From positions 931,955 through 995,954 of the forward strand of contig NZ_BDUC01000001.1 in assembly GCF_002218085.1 (NCBI RefSeq): 64,000 bases of DNA, written 5' to 3'. Each line of letters opens with the position of its first letter. Position 1 is the first letter of the stretch. Position numbers and translations under genes: made by a program. This DNA is from Tolypothrix sp. NIES-4075 (lineage in GTDB: Bacteria; Cyanobacteriota; Cyanobacteriia; Cyanobacteriales; Nostocaceae). This document shows positions 24,626 through 33,243 of the stretch, one piece after another. Below the pieces are notes generated by a model. It did no database searches. It was not told where the DNA came from and was given only the letters and a program-made list of their open reading frames with translations.

Positions 24626-26227
24626 ATGAAGCAGCTTAGTAACTTCTCACCAATTGTAGATTTTAGATTTTTCTCAGGCTCAAGCTTGAGAATACCGATT
24701 CGTCGGCTAGTTGTAACCCTTATTTTGCCAATCTTTTTTTGTTGGGGGTTGTTACCTGGAATTGTTTTCGCTAAACCGTCAACTCCACCACCTCCAACTT
24801 CGATTCAACCTTATTTAGATCGAGTAATTAAGGAATTGACGGAGTTTCGCCTTGATAATGGTATGAAGTTCATCGTTTTAGAACGCCATCAAGCGCCTGT
24901 AGTTTCTTTTCTTACTTACGCTGATGTCGGTGGCGTGGATGAGCCAAATGGAAAAACAGGCGTGGCTCACTTTCTAGAGCATTTGGCATTCAAGGGAACA
25001 ACGTTTATTGGTACAAAAGACTACAAAACTGAGAAACCTTTACTCGACCGTTTGGATCAGCTAGCTAGCCAAATTAAAACAGCGAAAGCTGCTGGTAAAC
25101 AAGATGAGATTGCTAAGTTATCCGCTGAATTTAAAAATGTGGAAGCACAAGCGGCTAAACTAGTTAACCAGAATGAGTTAGGGCGAATTGTCGAACAGTC
25201 GGGAGGTGTTGGTTTAAATGCGAATACTTCCACAGAAGCGACTCGTTATTTTTACAGCTTTCCTTCTAACAAGTTGGAATTGTGGATGTCTCTAGAGTCT
25301 GACAGATTTCTCGATCCTGTATTTCGCGAGTTTTATAAAGAAAAAGATGTAATTTTAGAGGAGCGACGCCTGCGGGTGGAAAACTCGCCTATCGGCTTGA
25401 TGATGGAGAAGTTTAGCGATGCTGCTTATAAAGTACATCCTTACAGGCGTCCGGTGATTGGTTATGACGAAGATATCCGCAACCTAACACGGGAAGATGT
25501 GCGTAAATTTTTTGATACGTACTATGTACCGAGCAATTTAACGATCGCCATTGTCGGAGATGTCAAACCAAATCAGGTGAAACAACTAGCGCAAACTTAC
25601 TTTGGACGCTTTCAAGCTAAATCCAAACCACAAACGCAAGTCCCGGTGGAACCTCCTCAAAAGCAAACGCGGGAAGTTACTTTAGAACTACGTTCGCAAC
25701 CTTGGTATTTAGAAGGTTATCACCGTCCGGCAATTACTCATCCAGATAATGCAGTTTATGACATTATTGACAGTTTGTTGAGTAGTGGACGCACGTCGCG
25801 GTTGTATAAGTCTTTGGTCGAACAACAACGTTTGGCGCTTGGTGCCCAAGGTTTCAGCGGATATCCGGGAGATAAGTATCCTAATTTGATGTTGTTCTAT
25901 GTTCTCACGGCTCCGGGTCACAATGTTGATGAGGTGGCGATCGCTTTAAGAAAGGAAATTGACTCTTTGAAAACTCAGCCTGTTTCCCCGATGGAGTTGG
26001 ATCGAGTGAAGACGCAAGCACGAGCGGGTTTGTTGCGATCGCTTGATTCTAATATGGGTATGGCGCAGCAATTGTTGGAATATGAGGTGAAAACTGGTTC
26101 TTGGCGCAATTTGTTTAAGCAGTTGGATCAAATTGCGGCTGTGACTCCTGCGGATATTCAACGGGTGGCGAGGGAAAGTTTTACACCGGAGAATCGCACT
26201 GTTGGTAAGTTGTTGTCGAAGAAGTAG
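24626..26227 (+). CDS. M16-family zinc protease, catalytic subunit type
   Basis: A 533-residue protein with an N-terminal signal sequence or anchor (VVTLILPIFFCWGLLPGIVFA), so it should be periplasmic or in the lumen. The M16 zinc site HFLEH is at residues 115-119, inside GKTGVAHFLEHLAFKGTT. The later Glu ligand lies in a 75-residue helical insertion and ESLxxE-type region. C-terminal RTSRLYKSLVEQQRLALGA is the second M16 domain. Paired with the non-catalytic homologue 130 bp downstream, it probably forms a heterodimer, as in PqqF/mitochondrial processing-type pairs. The substrate is unknown. Confidence 0.92.
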   Translation: MKQLSNFSPIVDFRFFSGSSLRIPIRRLVVTLILPIFFCWGLLPGIVFAKPSTPPPPTSIQPYLDRVIKELTEFRLDNGMKFIVLERHQAPVVSFLTYADVGGVDEPNGKTGVAHFLEHLAFKGTTFIGTKDYKTEKPLLDRLDQLASQIKTAKAAGKQDEIAKLSAEFKNVEAQAAKLVNQNELGRIVEQSGGVGLNANTSTEATRYFYSFPSNKLELWMSLESDRFLDPVFREFYKEKDVILEERRLRVENSPIGLMMEKFSDAAYKVHPYRRPVIGYDEDIRNLTREDVRKFFDTYYVPSNLTIAIVGDVKPNQVKQLAQTYFGRFQAKSKPQTQVPVEPPQKQTREVTLELRSQPWYLEGYHRPAITHPDNAVYDIIDSLLSSGRTSRLYKSLVEQQRLALGAQGFSGYPGDKYPNLMLFYVLTAPGHNVDEVAIALRKEIDSLKTQPVSPMELDRVKTQARAGLLRSLDSNMGMAQQLLEYEVKTGSWRNLFKQLDQIAAVTPADIQRVARESFTPENRTVGKLLSKK

Positions 26228-26252
26228 AGACGACGATTTATCGCGTCTCTAC
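26224..26252. repeat. GTAGAGACGCGA-type palindrome
   Basis: GTAGAGACGACGAT...ATCGCGTCTCTAC is a near-perfect dyad. Family members occur at 63449-63476, 63940-63967 and inside a coding sequence near 51248. Confidence 0.75.
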
Positions 26253-26363
26253 AGTTTTGTACGCGCAACGCCGCAGGAATCTCGCGCCTGAGGGCAATAG
26301 TAACATCACGAAGGAATGAAAGAAACGAACCGCGAAGACGCGAAGGACGCGAAGGAAGAGATT

Positions 26364-27866
26364 ATGCGTAAGGTAAGGGGTAAGAGGAAGAGGGTAATGG
26401 GGAAAAGGTTGTTGTATTCGTTGATGCTTTGTTTTACCCTGTTGCTTTTGGGAATGTTTGATTTTGCAATTGCAGCGCCGGGAGCGAAGCCATATACTGA
26501 GTTGCGGTTTGCACCTTTACCTGAGGTGAAGTTGCCGAAGTACGATCGCTTTGTGCTGCAAAATGGTATGGTTGTATATTTGATCGAGGATCGCGAGCTG
26601 CCGTTGGTGAGTGGTAGTGCTTTGGTGCGTACTGGCGATCGCTTTGAACCGGCTGATAAGGTCGGTTTGGCTGACTTTACTGGTGAGGTGATGCGAACTG
26701 GAGGAACTCGCAAGCATACACCGGATCAGCTAAATCAGATGTTGGAACAACGGGCAGCTTCGGTGGAAACTAGTATTGGTGAGACTTCGGCTGGTGCTGG
26801 TTTTGAGTCGCTTACTGAAGATTTAGAAACGGTGTTTGGGCTGTTTGCCCAAGTGCTGCGAGAGCCGGTGTTTGCTGCTGATAAACTGGAGTTGGCGAAG
26901 ACGCAGGAAAGAGGTAGTATTTCTCGACGCAATGACGATCCTGATGATATTGCCAGTAGGGAATTTGGTAAGTTGATTTATGGTAAGGATAGCCCTTATG
27001 CCAGAACGACGGAGTATGCAACGATAGATAAGATTTCGCGTGAGGATTTGAGTCAGTTTTATCAGCAATATTTTTACCCAAATAATATGATTTTGGGGAT
27101 TGTGGGGGATTTTGACTCGAAGAAAATGCGCGAACTTGTTCAAGCTAAGTTTGGTGATTGGAAGGCTAATCCAAATTTGCCTAAACTTCAGTTACCTGCT
27201 GTGAAGCAAGCGCAAACAGGTGGGGTGTTTTTTGTCAATCAGCCACAACTGACTCAGAGTAACATTCTCATTGGGCATTTGGGCGGACAGTTCAATAGTC
27301 CCGATTATCCGGCGTTGGGTGTGTTGAATGAAGTGTTAAATGGATTTGGTGGACGCTTGTTTAATGAAGTGCGATCGCGTCAAGGTTTAGCTTATTCTGT
27401 ATCCGGTTATTGGAGTCCCCGCTATGATTATCCTGGTTTATTTATTGCTGGGGGACAAACGCGATCCGATGCTACGGTACAGTTTGTCAAAGCCATGCAA
27501 ACTCAAATCAAACGCATCCAAGCTGAAAAAGTCACTCCCAAAGAATTAGCTTTTGCTAAAGAGTCTACACTCAACTCGTTTGTTTTCAATTTTCAAGACC
27601 CCACACAAACATTATCACGCTTGATGCGATACGAATATTACGGCTACCCCGCTGATTTTCTGTTCCGCTATCAAAAAGCCGTAGCTGCAACTACAGCTTC
27701 GGATGTGCAACGAGTAGCGCAGAAATATCTCAAGCCAGAAAATATGGTGACACTGGTAGTGGGGAATCAAACTGCTATTAACCCTCCACTGACGCAGTTA
27801 GCAGCACAGGTGACAGCGATAGATGTAACAATTCCCGGTTCACCGCAACCACAAGCGCAGAATTAA
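26364..27866 (+). CDS. M16-family protease homologue, non-catalytic subunit type
   Basis: A 500-residue protein from ATG 26364; the frame opens at 26316, but those 16 codons (KETNREDAKDAKE) look repeat-derived. A signal sequence is present (LLYSLMLCFTLLLLGMFDFAIA). Where HxxEH should stand the sequence is DFTGE (VGLADFTGEVMRTGG), so zinc cannot be bound. The C-terminal R/Y site of the second M16 half is kept (GGRLFNEVRSRQGLAYSVSG). This matches the inactive partner of M16 heterodimers. It follows the catalytic gene on the same strand and ends at a strong terminator. Confidence 0.9.
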   Translation: MRKVRGKRKRVMGKRLLYSLMLCFTLLLLGMFDFAIAAPGAKPYTELRFAPLPEVKLPKYDRFVLQNGMVVYLIEDRELPLVSGSALVRTGDRFEPADKVGLADFTGEVMRTGGTRKHTPDQLNQMLEQRAASVETSIGETSAGAGFESLTEDLETVFGLFAQVLREPVFAADKLELAKTQERGSISRRNDDPDDIASREFGKLIYGKDSPYARTTEYATIDKISREDLSQFYQQYFYPNNMILGIVGDFDSKKMRELVQAKFGDWKANPNLPKLQLPAVKQAQTGGVFFVNQPQLTQSNILIGHLGGQFNSPDYPALGVLNEVLNGFGGRLFNEVRSRQGLAYSVSGYWSPRYDYPGLFIAGGQTRSDATVQFVKAMQTQIKRIQAEKVTPKELAFAKESTLNSFVFNFQDPTQTLSRLMRYEYYGYPADFLFRYQKAVAATTASDVQRVAQKYLKPENMVTLVVGNQTAINPPLTQLAAQVTAIDVTIPGSPQPQAQN

Positions 27867-27892
27867 TTAATATATCTTCGTTTGTGCAAGGT

Positions 27893-27925
27893 AGGGGCAA
27901 TTGAGCAATTGCCTCTATTTTTTTT
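27893..27925 (+). terminator. Rho-independent terminator after the M16 pair
   Basis: AGGGGCAATTG and CAATTGCCTCT pair over 11 bp (one wobble) and are followed by ATTTTTTTTG. It lies 27 bp after the stop at 27866. Confidence 0.9.
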
Positions 27926-28434
27926 GTCTGCAACCCCATACTAATGTACTAAAAATTTCCAAATCCTTACCAAGTATAGGATGCAGCTATAAGCAATAGC
28001 TGTTGCAGCGCGATCGCACACAAGATTGTAGATTCAACGCAGCGCGATCGCCTTGACTACACCAATAATTTACCTATAGAAATAATATTTACTGACTTGG
28101 TATTTTATTCAACTAGTAATTTTACAGTGTCTTCATAGTAAACTCTTGTTAATTTCATCAAAAGACTAAATCAATTTACGTAAAATTTACACAATAATAT
28201 CGGATGCCGTTTTAGTATATTTACGTTGTAAATAATATCTGATTGCTGCGTTACCGTCTTGTGGGTGCAAAAACGGTTAAATCATTTATCGATAAATTTA
28301 CCTAAAAGGGCGATTTATGGGCTTGAGAATTTTCCCAGCTCAATAATGCTGGTTGCCAAAATTGGCGATCGCTCTGCACACCTAATTACGAGTAAATTGC
28401 AGTTTCAGTAAAAAAAAATACAAAGGATAAATGT
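27926..28434. other. Gene-free leader region of the PEP-CTERM gene
   Basis: About 500 bp with no credible coding sequence, holding several HIP1 sites (GCGATCGC). It is rich in AT near 28050-28250 and should hold the promoter and a long 5' UTR of the gene at 28435. Confidence 0.5.
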
Positions 28435-29271
28435 ATGAAACAATACAAAAAATTTTTCAAGGGCATATTACTATTAGCTACGCCGATGGTAGCAAGTTCT
28501 ATATTAGCAACCTCACCCAGTCAAGCTGCTACTCTTGCCTTTTCTAAAGGTGCATTAAACTTTACACGATTCAGTCAAAGTCCTACAGCAACTTCAACTG
28601 ACGTTGACACAGAAAGCCTTGTTATTGGTATCGGTAGCGGTATGGCAACTGCATTTGCTGATGCCGAAGCAACTTTTATCGTTTCTCCACCAACAGCATC
28701 AAATTCATCTTTAAGCCTAGCTTTGGGTAAAGGTAGAGATTACTTAGCACTGGGAAACAGTCAAGCTACAGTTATAGGTAACTTCGATGTTGATGCAAAT
28801 ACAAATTTTTCTTTTGACTTTTTAGGTAATTTAACGCTGGCAACATCTATAGATAATCCTCCGGCAGAAAATGCTAGAGCATTTGGAGATATATTTTTCG
28901 CTTTATTCGACACTAATAATAATAGTATTTTAGACTTTTTTAGCGTTGCCGGTAATTTAACTACCGAAGGCGATGACGATTTTATTGCCGCTCAAAAAAG
29001 CGACAATGTTACCTTCATAAACCGAGGTAGCAATTTCAACTTTGGCGGCAAGCAAGAATTTATCGCCGCTTCTTTTGGAGGTTCTCTACAGCGTTATTTT
29101 CCTAACCAAACAAATCTAACTTTAATAGAAGTTAAGCGGAATCGGGCTACAGTAAAAGCACCAGAACCTTCAACTAGTCTAGCTTTAATCTTGTGTGGTG
29201 GCGTAGTTAGTGTTGTCTGGAAACGTAGACGGAAACCAACAGCCGTACTCTCGTTTGTCAGAAACAGCTGA
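28435..29271 (+). CDS. PEP-CTERM-sorted secreted protein
   Basis: A 278-residue protein. A signal peptide with a long positively charged start (MKQYKKFFKGILLLATPMVA) ends near ATSPSQAAT. The middle is a beta-rich extracellular domain (GIGSGMATAFADAEATFIVS, FDVDANTNFSFDFLGNLTLA). The C-terminus has the sorting signal APEPSTSLALILCGGVVSVV followed by KRRRK, a PEP motif, membrane helix and basic cap, normally cut by exosortase. A further 15 residues after RRRK are unusual and probably reflect a shifted stop. The role is likely exopolysaccharide- or surface-associated. Confidence 0.85.
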   Translation: MKQYKKFFKGILLLATPMVASSILATSPSQAATLAFSKGALNFTRFSQSPTATSTDVDTESLVIGIGSGMATAFADAEATFIVSPPTASNSSLSLALGKGRDYLALGNSQATVIGNFDVDANTNFSFDFLGNLTLATSIDNPPAENARAFGDIFFALFDTNNNSILDFFSVAGNLTTEGDDDFIAAQKSDNVTFINRGSNFNFGGKQEFIAASFGGSLQRYFPNQTNLTLIEVKRNRATVKAPEPSTSLALILCGGVVSVVWKRRRKPTAVLSFVRNS

Positions 29272-29518
29272 TACTTCACTCAAATCTAACTTCTTATCTT
29301 CATCGACTAGAATCTGTTGCTCTTTTTGTTTACCATAATAAACATTTAGCTGCACTTGAGTAGGAAATCTATCTGTATCAAAACGAAATGCCTTTCCTCC
29401 TCGCGCTGCTTGGTGAATGTAAAAAGTGTATGTGATTAATAACAACTAATTAACTAATACTGGCTACAGGGGAGATTGCATTTTCAGGACGAATGAGCGC
29501 TTCATACGATCGCTTGAA

Positions 29519-29542
29519 AGCGGTAATTCATGAATTACCGCT
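29519..29542. repeat. Perfect 24-bp palindrome (partner at 41535-41564)
   Basis: AGCGGTAATTCA and its exact complement TGAATTACCGCT abut. It is followed by TTTATAATGTG and, a little later, AATTATTTTTGC. Both tails recur after the similar palindrome at 41535-41564. It lies about 100 bp after the end of the GNAT-TPR gene. Confidence 0.75.
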
Positions 29543-29642
29543 ACTTTATAATGTGTATGCACAATTATTTTTGCGCTTGACAGGGTTAGGTTTGTATATT
29601 CCACTGAAAAAGTCAAAGACTTTTGCTAAAATTTAGTGGTTA

Positions 29643-31400
29643 CTAGGCACGAATGAGAGTTTTTGGATTGCGGGTGCTTGCAGTTTCATTTTGACTTTGT
29701 TCTTGCAGCACCAGCTTTAAATTATAGTGAGCTGATGCCAAGTCTGGCTGCATAGAAATGGACTGGTGATAGTAGGCGATCGCCGTTTTAAAATCCCCTG
29801 CCTGTTTACACTTAAAGCCTAAATCGTTGTTCATCGCTGCGTAATGAGCTTGTTTATCTGGGGAGAGCTTACCTTGGGCATAAAGTGCATTGGCTAAGTT
29901 AACCTCAGCTTCAACGCAATCAGGCTGTAGCGAGAGTGCTTTTTGATAGTAAGCGATCGCATCTTCAACATCACCTTGTTGATGCAGCGCATAGCCAAGG
30001 TTATTGTATACGGCGATCGCCTGTGGCTGTAGAGCTAAGACTTGATTATAGGCTTCTATCGCTTTTGATAATTGACCTTGAGCTTGATATAAATTCCCCA
30101 AGCTAAATAAAGCCTTGATAGAATTGGGCTGAATTTCAAGCAGGCTTTTTAGTAGATTTTCACTTTTTTGGTACTCACCTTTTTGCCTCATCAACACCCC
30201 CAGTCCATAAAGTGCTTCCGGGTGATTTGACTGAGTTTCTAGAATCTGACGGTATCCCTGCTCGGCTTCGGTGAGTCGGTTTGCTCGATGCTTCTCAAGA
30301 GTAAGTTGCAGCGCGAAAGGAATAATCCTGACATCAAGTTGTCTATTCTGGCAATCTTTGTATTTGGCTACGATATGCTGAATGCGACGCTCTTTAGCCC
30401 CAAAAGAATACTTATATTCCTCATTTCCCTTTAAAAAGTCGTAAACTTTAAATCCATTTTGAATAGCGTATCGGATAGCGTCAGCATGGAGGATAAGTCC
30501 AGGTGGCGGATTTTTAAAAGTTTCATCGCGACCTGTAATGGAGAATAGCATGGATTTTTGATGAACATCAACAAAGTTAGCGATCGCTCCTAAAGGTGTG
30601 TCCCCTTTCCATAGAACCCGTAAATACAGACAGTTATTTTCAAAACAATGACGTAAAATAGCGCGAACGTAATTCATAATTACGTCACACTTATCCCCTT
30701 TTTTATCTCTCCATTTAGACTCCCAGAACTTGAGTAGTATCTCAATATGAGACTCCAGATTGTTTGCGTCAACGTGGGTAATATGAAACTCGTCACTTTC
30801 GATTTTCTTTAAAAAGCGTCTTATTTTTTGGCGAGTATTTGAACCTACGTCATTTTGCAGATATTGATCCCAGTCGTCTGCTAATGAAACATAAGGGGCA
30901 ATATAATTATCAGTATCTTCTCCCTGATTTTGAATGCGGTGTTGACTGAACTCAAAAGTATCTCTAGAGAAATGCCTCAAGAAGAGAGACATGCGTGTAT
31001 CTGTTTCTAGAATATTTTGTACATTGAAACTAGACCATGTTAACTGCTGTTGGATGTAAGCGGCAAAAGCAGGAATTACCTCTTGTTCATAACCTGGCAG
31101 GCAAATAAGTCCGGTGTAATCTGCCACGCTATTTCCTGCCATGTAGAGTTGAGTATAAAAGCCACCTCCATCCTGCTGTTCTAGTACAATTTTCAGAGGG
31201 AAAAACGCAACATAGGATGAATCGTGGGTATCTGGTTTGGCAGCTAATATGAACCACGGCTCATGCACCATCTGCAACCATCCAGATAGCCAAACCCAAG
31301 ATAAGAAGAACTGAGCCTGAGAATCGACAGCGTATACAGAATCCCAATTTTCTCTTCTTTCCTTAAATGTTTCAAAATTATCAATTATATCAATCTGCAT
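29643..31400 (-). CDS. GNAT (FemAB/BioF2-type) domain fused to TPR repeats
   Basis: A 585-residue protein. Residues 1-360 form an acetyltransferase of the FemAB/BioF2-like GNAT group (QAQFFLSWVWLSGWLQMVHE, LGAIANFVDVHQKSMLFSIT, GLILHADAIRYAIQNGFKVY with a DFLKGNEEYKYSFG end). From about 375 come five or six TPR repeats (PEALYGLGVLMRQKGEYQKS, AIAVYNNLGYALHQQGDVED). It is the last gene of the precursor operon and starts 44 bp after the precursor at 31445. It may acylate or amino-acylate the exported peptides, or bind them through TPRs. No signal peptide is present. Confidence 0.82.
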   Translation of the reverse strand: MQIDIIDNFETFKERRENWDSVYAVDSQAQFFLSWVWLSGWLQMVHEPWFILAAKPDTHDSSYVAFFPLKIVLEQQDGGGFYTQLYMAGNSVADYTGLICLPGYEQEVIPAFAAYIQQQLTWSSFNVQNILETDTRMSLFLRHFSRDTFEFSQHRIQNQGEDTDNYIAPYVSLADDWDQYLQNDVGSNTRQKIRRFLKKIESDEFHITHVDANNLESHIEILLKFWESKWRDKKGDKCDVIMNYVRAILRHCFENNCLYLRVLWKGDTPLGAIANFVDVHQKSMLFSITGRDETFKNPPPGLILHADAIRYAIQNGFKVYDFLKGNEEYKYSFGAKERRIQHIVAKYKDCQNRQLDVRIIPFALQLTLEKHRANRLTEAEQGYRQILETQSNHPEALYGLGVLMRQKGEYQKSENLLKSLLEIQPNSIKALFSLGNLYQAQGQLSKAIEAYNQVLALQPQAIAVYNNLGYALHQQGDVEDAIAYYQKALSLQPDCVEAEVNLANALYAQGKLSPDKQAHYAAMNNDLGFKCKQAGDFKTAIAYYHQSISMQPDLASAHYNLKLVLQEQSQNETASTRNPKTLIRA

Positions 31401-31444
31401 ATCATTTTTGCCTATTTCAATAATCTTCTTATCGGGTGAGACTA

Positions 31445-31768
31445 TTAACGGTTGGTTAAATCAAGTGAAATTGAAGTACTACTACTCCGAGATAAAGCAG
31501 TTTGGTTTCCAGTTTTTGCATATGCTGTGGCTGTTGCATCGGCTCGACTATAGTCAAGGCTACCCAAGTTTTGAACATTTGTCTTGGTTTGAGCATTAGT
31601 ATAAGTAGTCTCACCGATAGCAACTGCACCTGCATCAGCTGTGGCATATTTAAGTCCGGTTGTTGTTGTGGTAACTGTACCAGCGTAAACATTGCCACCA
31701 TACACAATGCTGCTTTCGTCAATCGATTGTAAATAACTTAAGTCAGAGATGATCAATAAGTTTCTCAC
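31445..31768 (-). CDS. Double-glycine-leader secreted peptide precursor 3
   Basis: A 107-residue precursor starting at GTG 31768, which has the ribosome site GAGG five bases upstream; the frame is open to 31930 but that part is hydrophobic and unlike the leader. The leader is RNLLIISDLSYLQSIDESSI, then VYGG. A C39 peptidase should cut after GG. The 81-residue core is free of Cys and Thr/Ala/Ser-rich (NVYAGTVTTTTTGLKYATAD), ending in SRSSSTSISLDLTNR. The leader matches the precursor at 32520. It sits between the Ser-rich gene and the GNAT-TPR gene. Confidence 0.75.
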   Translation of the reverse strand: MRNLLIISDLSYLQSIDESSIVYGGNVYAGTVTTTTTGLKYATADAGAVAIGETTYTNAQTKTNVQNLGSLDYSRADATATAYAKTGNQTALSRSSSTSISLDLTNR

Positions 31769-31802
31769 ACTTACCTCACGAGAAATTTTCAGCCAACTAA
31801 AT

Positions 31803-32018
31803 TCACAGAAAAGAACTACTAGAGCAACTAGATGTTGATGTGCTGCTACTAGATTTTGCGTAACTGCTGGAACTATTACCAGATGAAACGTGTACAGAAA
31901 CGCTTTGACTAACCTCACCCTCATCATCACTAGATGTTTGGACTACGCTTTTAGCCTCGGCAATCACTTTCCCATCAGGTGAGACTATGCGTTTAACCAC
32001 AACTTTCTGTTGAGTCAT
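31803..32018 (-). CDS. Ser-rich small protein with single Cys
   Basis: A 71-residue protein. It starts MTQQKVVVKRIVSPDGKVIA, a beta-hairpin-like segment, then EAKSVVQTSSDDEGEVSQSV, and ends in a Ser/Thr-only tail with one Cys (SSSSTSTSSCSSSSFL). No double-glycine leader is visible. It lies 35 bp before the start of precursor 3 and 71 bp after precursor 2, on the same strand. It could be a modified exported peptide, a leaderless structural peptide or an immunity/chaperone partner. I do not recognise a family. Confidence 0.65.
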   Translation of the reverse strand: MTQQKVVVKRIVSPDGKVIAEAKSVVQTSSDDEGEVSQSVSVHVSSGNSSSSYAKSSSSTSTSSCSSSSFL

Positions 32019-32089
32019 AATCTTAACACCATCTATTGTTAATTATCAAAAAATAGCAATCACTAAAATGTGATTGCCTCAAATCATAA

Positions 32090-32410
32090 CTAAGTAGAAC
32101 GGCTGGCGAAGGAGACGGCATAATTAACATTATTTATCTGCCCAGATGCTCCACCCAATAGTTCTTTACCATCTTGACTAGTGGCTCGATATCCGTAATT
32201 TTGCCCGTTTTTATCGCTGAATTCTTCAAGCAAATATTCCCCTGTTTTTTTTGAAGATTGTTTGTAAAATCCAGGCATGTGAATCATTAACCAGTCCAAT
32301 ATATCAAGTTTCCGTGCTATATCTGCTGTATTTTCTGATAATCCGCCTCGAACTTGACTAATATTGGCTGTTTCACAAAAGCTGAGATCGTAAATTTTGA
32401 GTCTGCTCAT
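32090..32410 (-). CDS. Double-glycine-leader secreted peptide precursor 2
   Basis: A 106-residue precursor. The leader MSRLKIYDLSFCETANISQ, VRGG fits the double-glycine type and shares the DLSF/DLxY core with its neighbours. AGGAG stands 4 bases before the ATG. The 83-residue core begins LSENTADIARKLDILDWLMI and includes GYRATSQDGKELLGGASG. It is more charged and helical than the other two cores and has no Cys. It is the second gene of the precursor operon. Confidence 0.75.
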   Translation of the reverse strand: MSRLKIYDLSFCETANISQVRGGLSENTADIARKLDILDWLMIHMPGFYKQSSKKTGEYLLEEFSDKNGQNYGYRATSQDGKELLGGASGQINNVNYAVSFASRST

Positions 32411-32519
32411 ATGACTCCTTAAAGTCCCTGAAAAAACACAGCCAGAAGTTATCTATATATAGTTTCTGGCTGTTTTCAAGTAGAGCTATTTCGTTGCTCT
32501 AGTGTTCAACGGTTAATCA

Positions 32520-32780
32520 TCAGTCTGTAACAGCAACAGAGGTGCTGCTAGAAGAATATCCAGTGGTAAAAGCGAAGGTTTGGGTAAGAGTATTGTTACC
32601 ATAAGCTTCAGCTTCAGCAGTAGCTATATTACCTTTGACATCAGCTTTTGCGTCAATATCTTTTTTTATTTTGACGTATTCACTAGCGTAGACGTAAGAT
32701 TTTTCATTACCGAAATTGATACCACCAACAACAGCAGAACCTTCAGTAGCTTCTAAGTAGTTCAAATCTGAAATAATCAT
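32520..32780 (-). CDS. Double-glycine-leader secreted peptide precursor 1
   Basis: An 86-residue precursor from ATG 32780, with GGAG 7 bases upstream; the frame is open to 32861 but the shorter start matches the leader. The leader is exactly 20 residues (MIISDLNYLEATEGSAVVGG). The core INFGNEKSYVYASEYVKIKK...TD is free of Cys and ends GNNTLTQTFAFTTGYSSSST. The Thr/Ala/Ser pattern and the SSSTS ending are shared with precursor 3. It is first in the precursor operon, behind an extremely AT-rich spacer. Confidence 0.8.
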   Translation of the reverse strand: MIISDLNYLEATEGSAVVGGINFGNEKSYVYASEYVKIKKDIDAKADVKGNIATAEAEAYGNNTLTQTFAFTTGYSSSSTSVAVTD

Positions 32781-32880
32781 TGACTTGCTCCTGGTAATTA
32801 ATAACTGTGTTTTGGGAATTGGTGCAAACAACTTGTTATTTATTATTTGCTTTTTTCGCAAGCAACTTGTTTCTCGTTGC

Positions 32881-33240
32881 TCATACTTATAAGATAGCTT
32901 ATTAATTTAAAAAGTCAACCTATTTTTGAGATTTTTTTAAAAAATATTAGATTTTTATTTTATGATGAATAATCAAAAAAATTCATGAAAAAACTAGGCA
33001 ATATTTAAATTTTTACTGCCTAAAAACAATGTATTTGTGACTTTTTTTAGAAATTTTAAAAAAATATTTTTTAGAAAAAAGATTCCAAAAAATAAATAAC
33101 TTTTCTTTTTTACTATGAATTTACCTGTCTAAAAAAAAAGTATTTTTTGACATATTTTTTGATTTTGAACGCTAAAATGGGCGGATTATCCGTGAGAAAA
33201 ATGTTTCAAGTTATCAGATATTTAGTGTTGGTTAATAACA
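32881..33240 (-). promoter_or_regulatory. A-tract-rich upstream region of the precursor operon
   Basis: A 360-bp non-coding stretch of A and T runs (many of 5-9 bases) between the PpiC-like gene and precursor 1. AGGCA (32996) and TGCCT (33017), followed on the minus strand by TTTTTT, could end the upstream transcript. The rest should hold the precursor promoter. Runs of this kind bend DNA and often bind nucleoid proteins. Confidence 0.5.
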
Positions 33241-33243
33241 AGC

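Noticed and set aside
29185..29445. Minus-strand frame of 86 residues overlapping the end of the first PEP-CTERM gene
   Set aside because: The part FPTQVQLNVYYGKQKEQQIL looks protein-like, but the start is TTG, it overlaps a better gene and no family was recognised. It may be a gene fragment.
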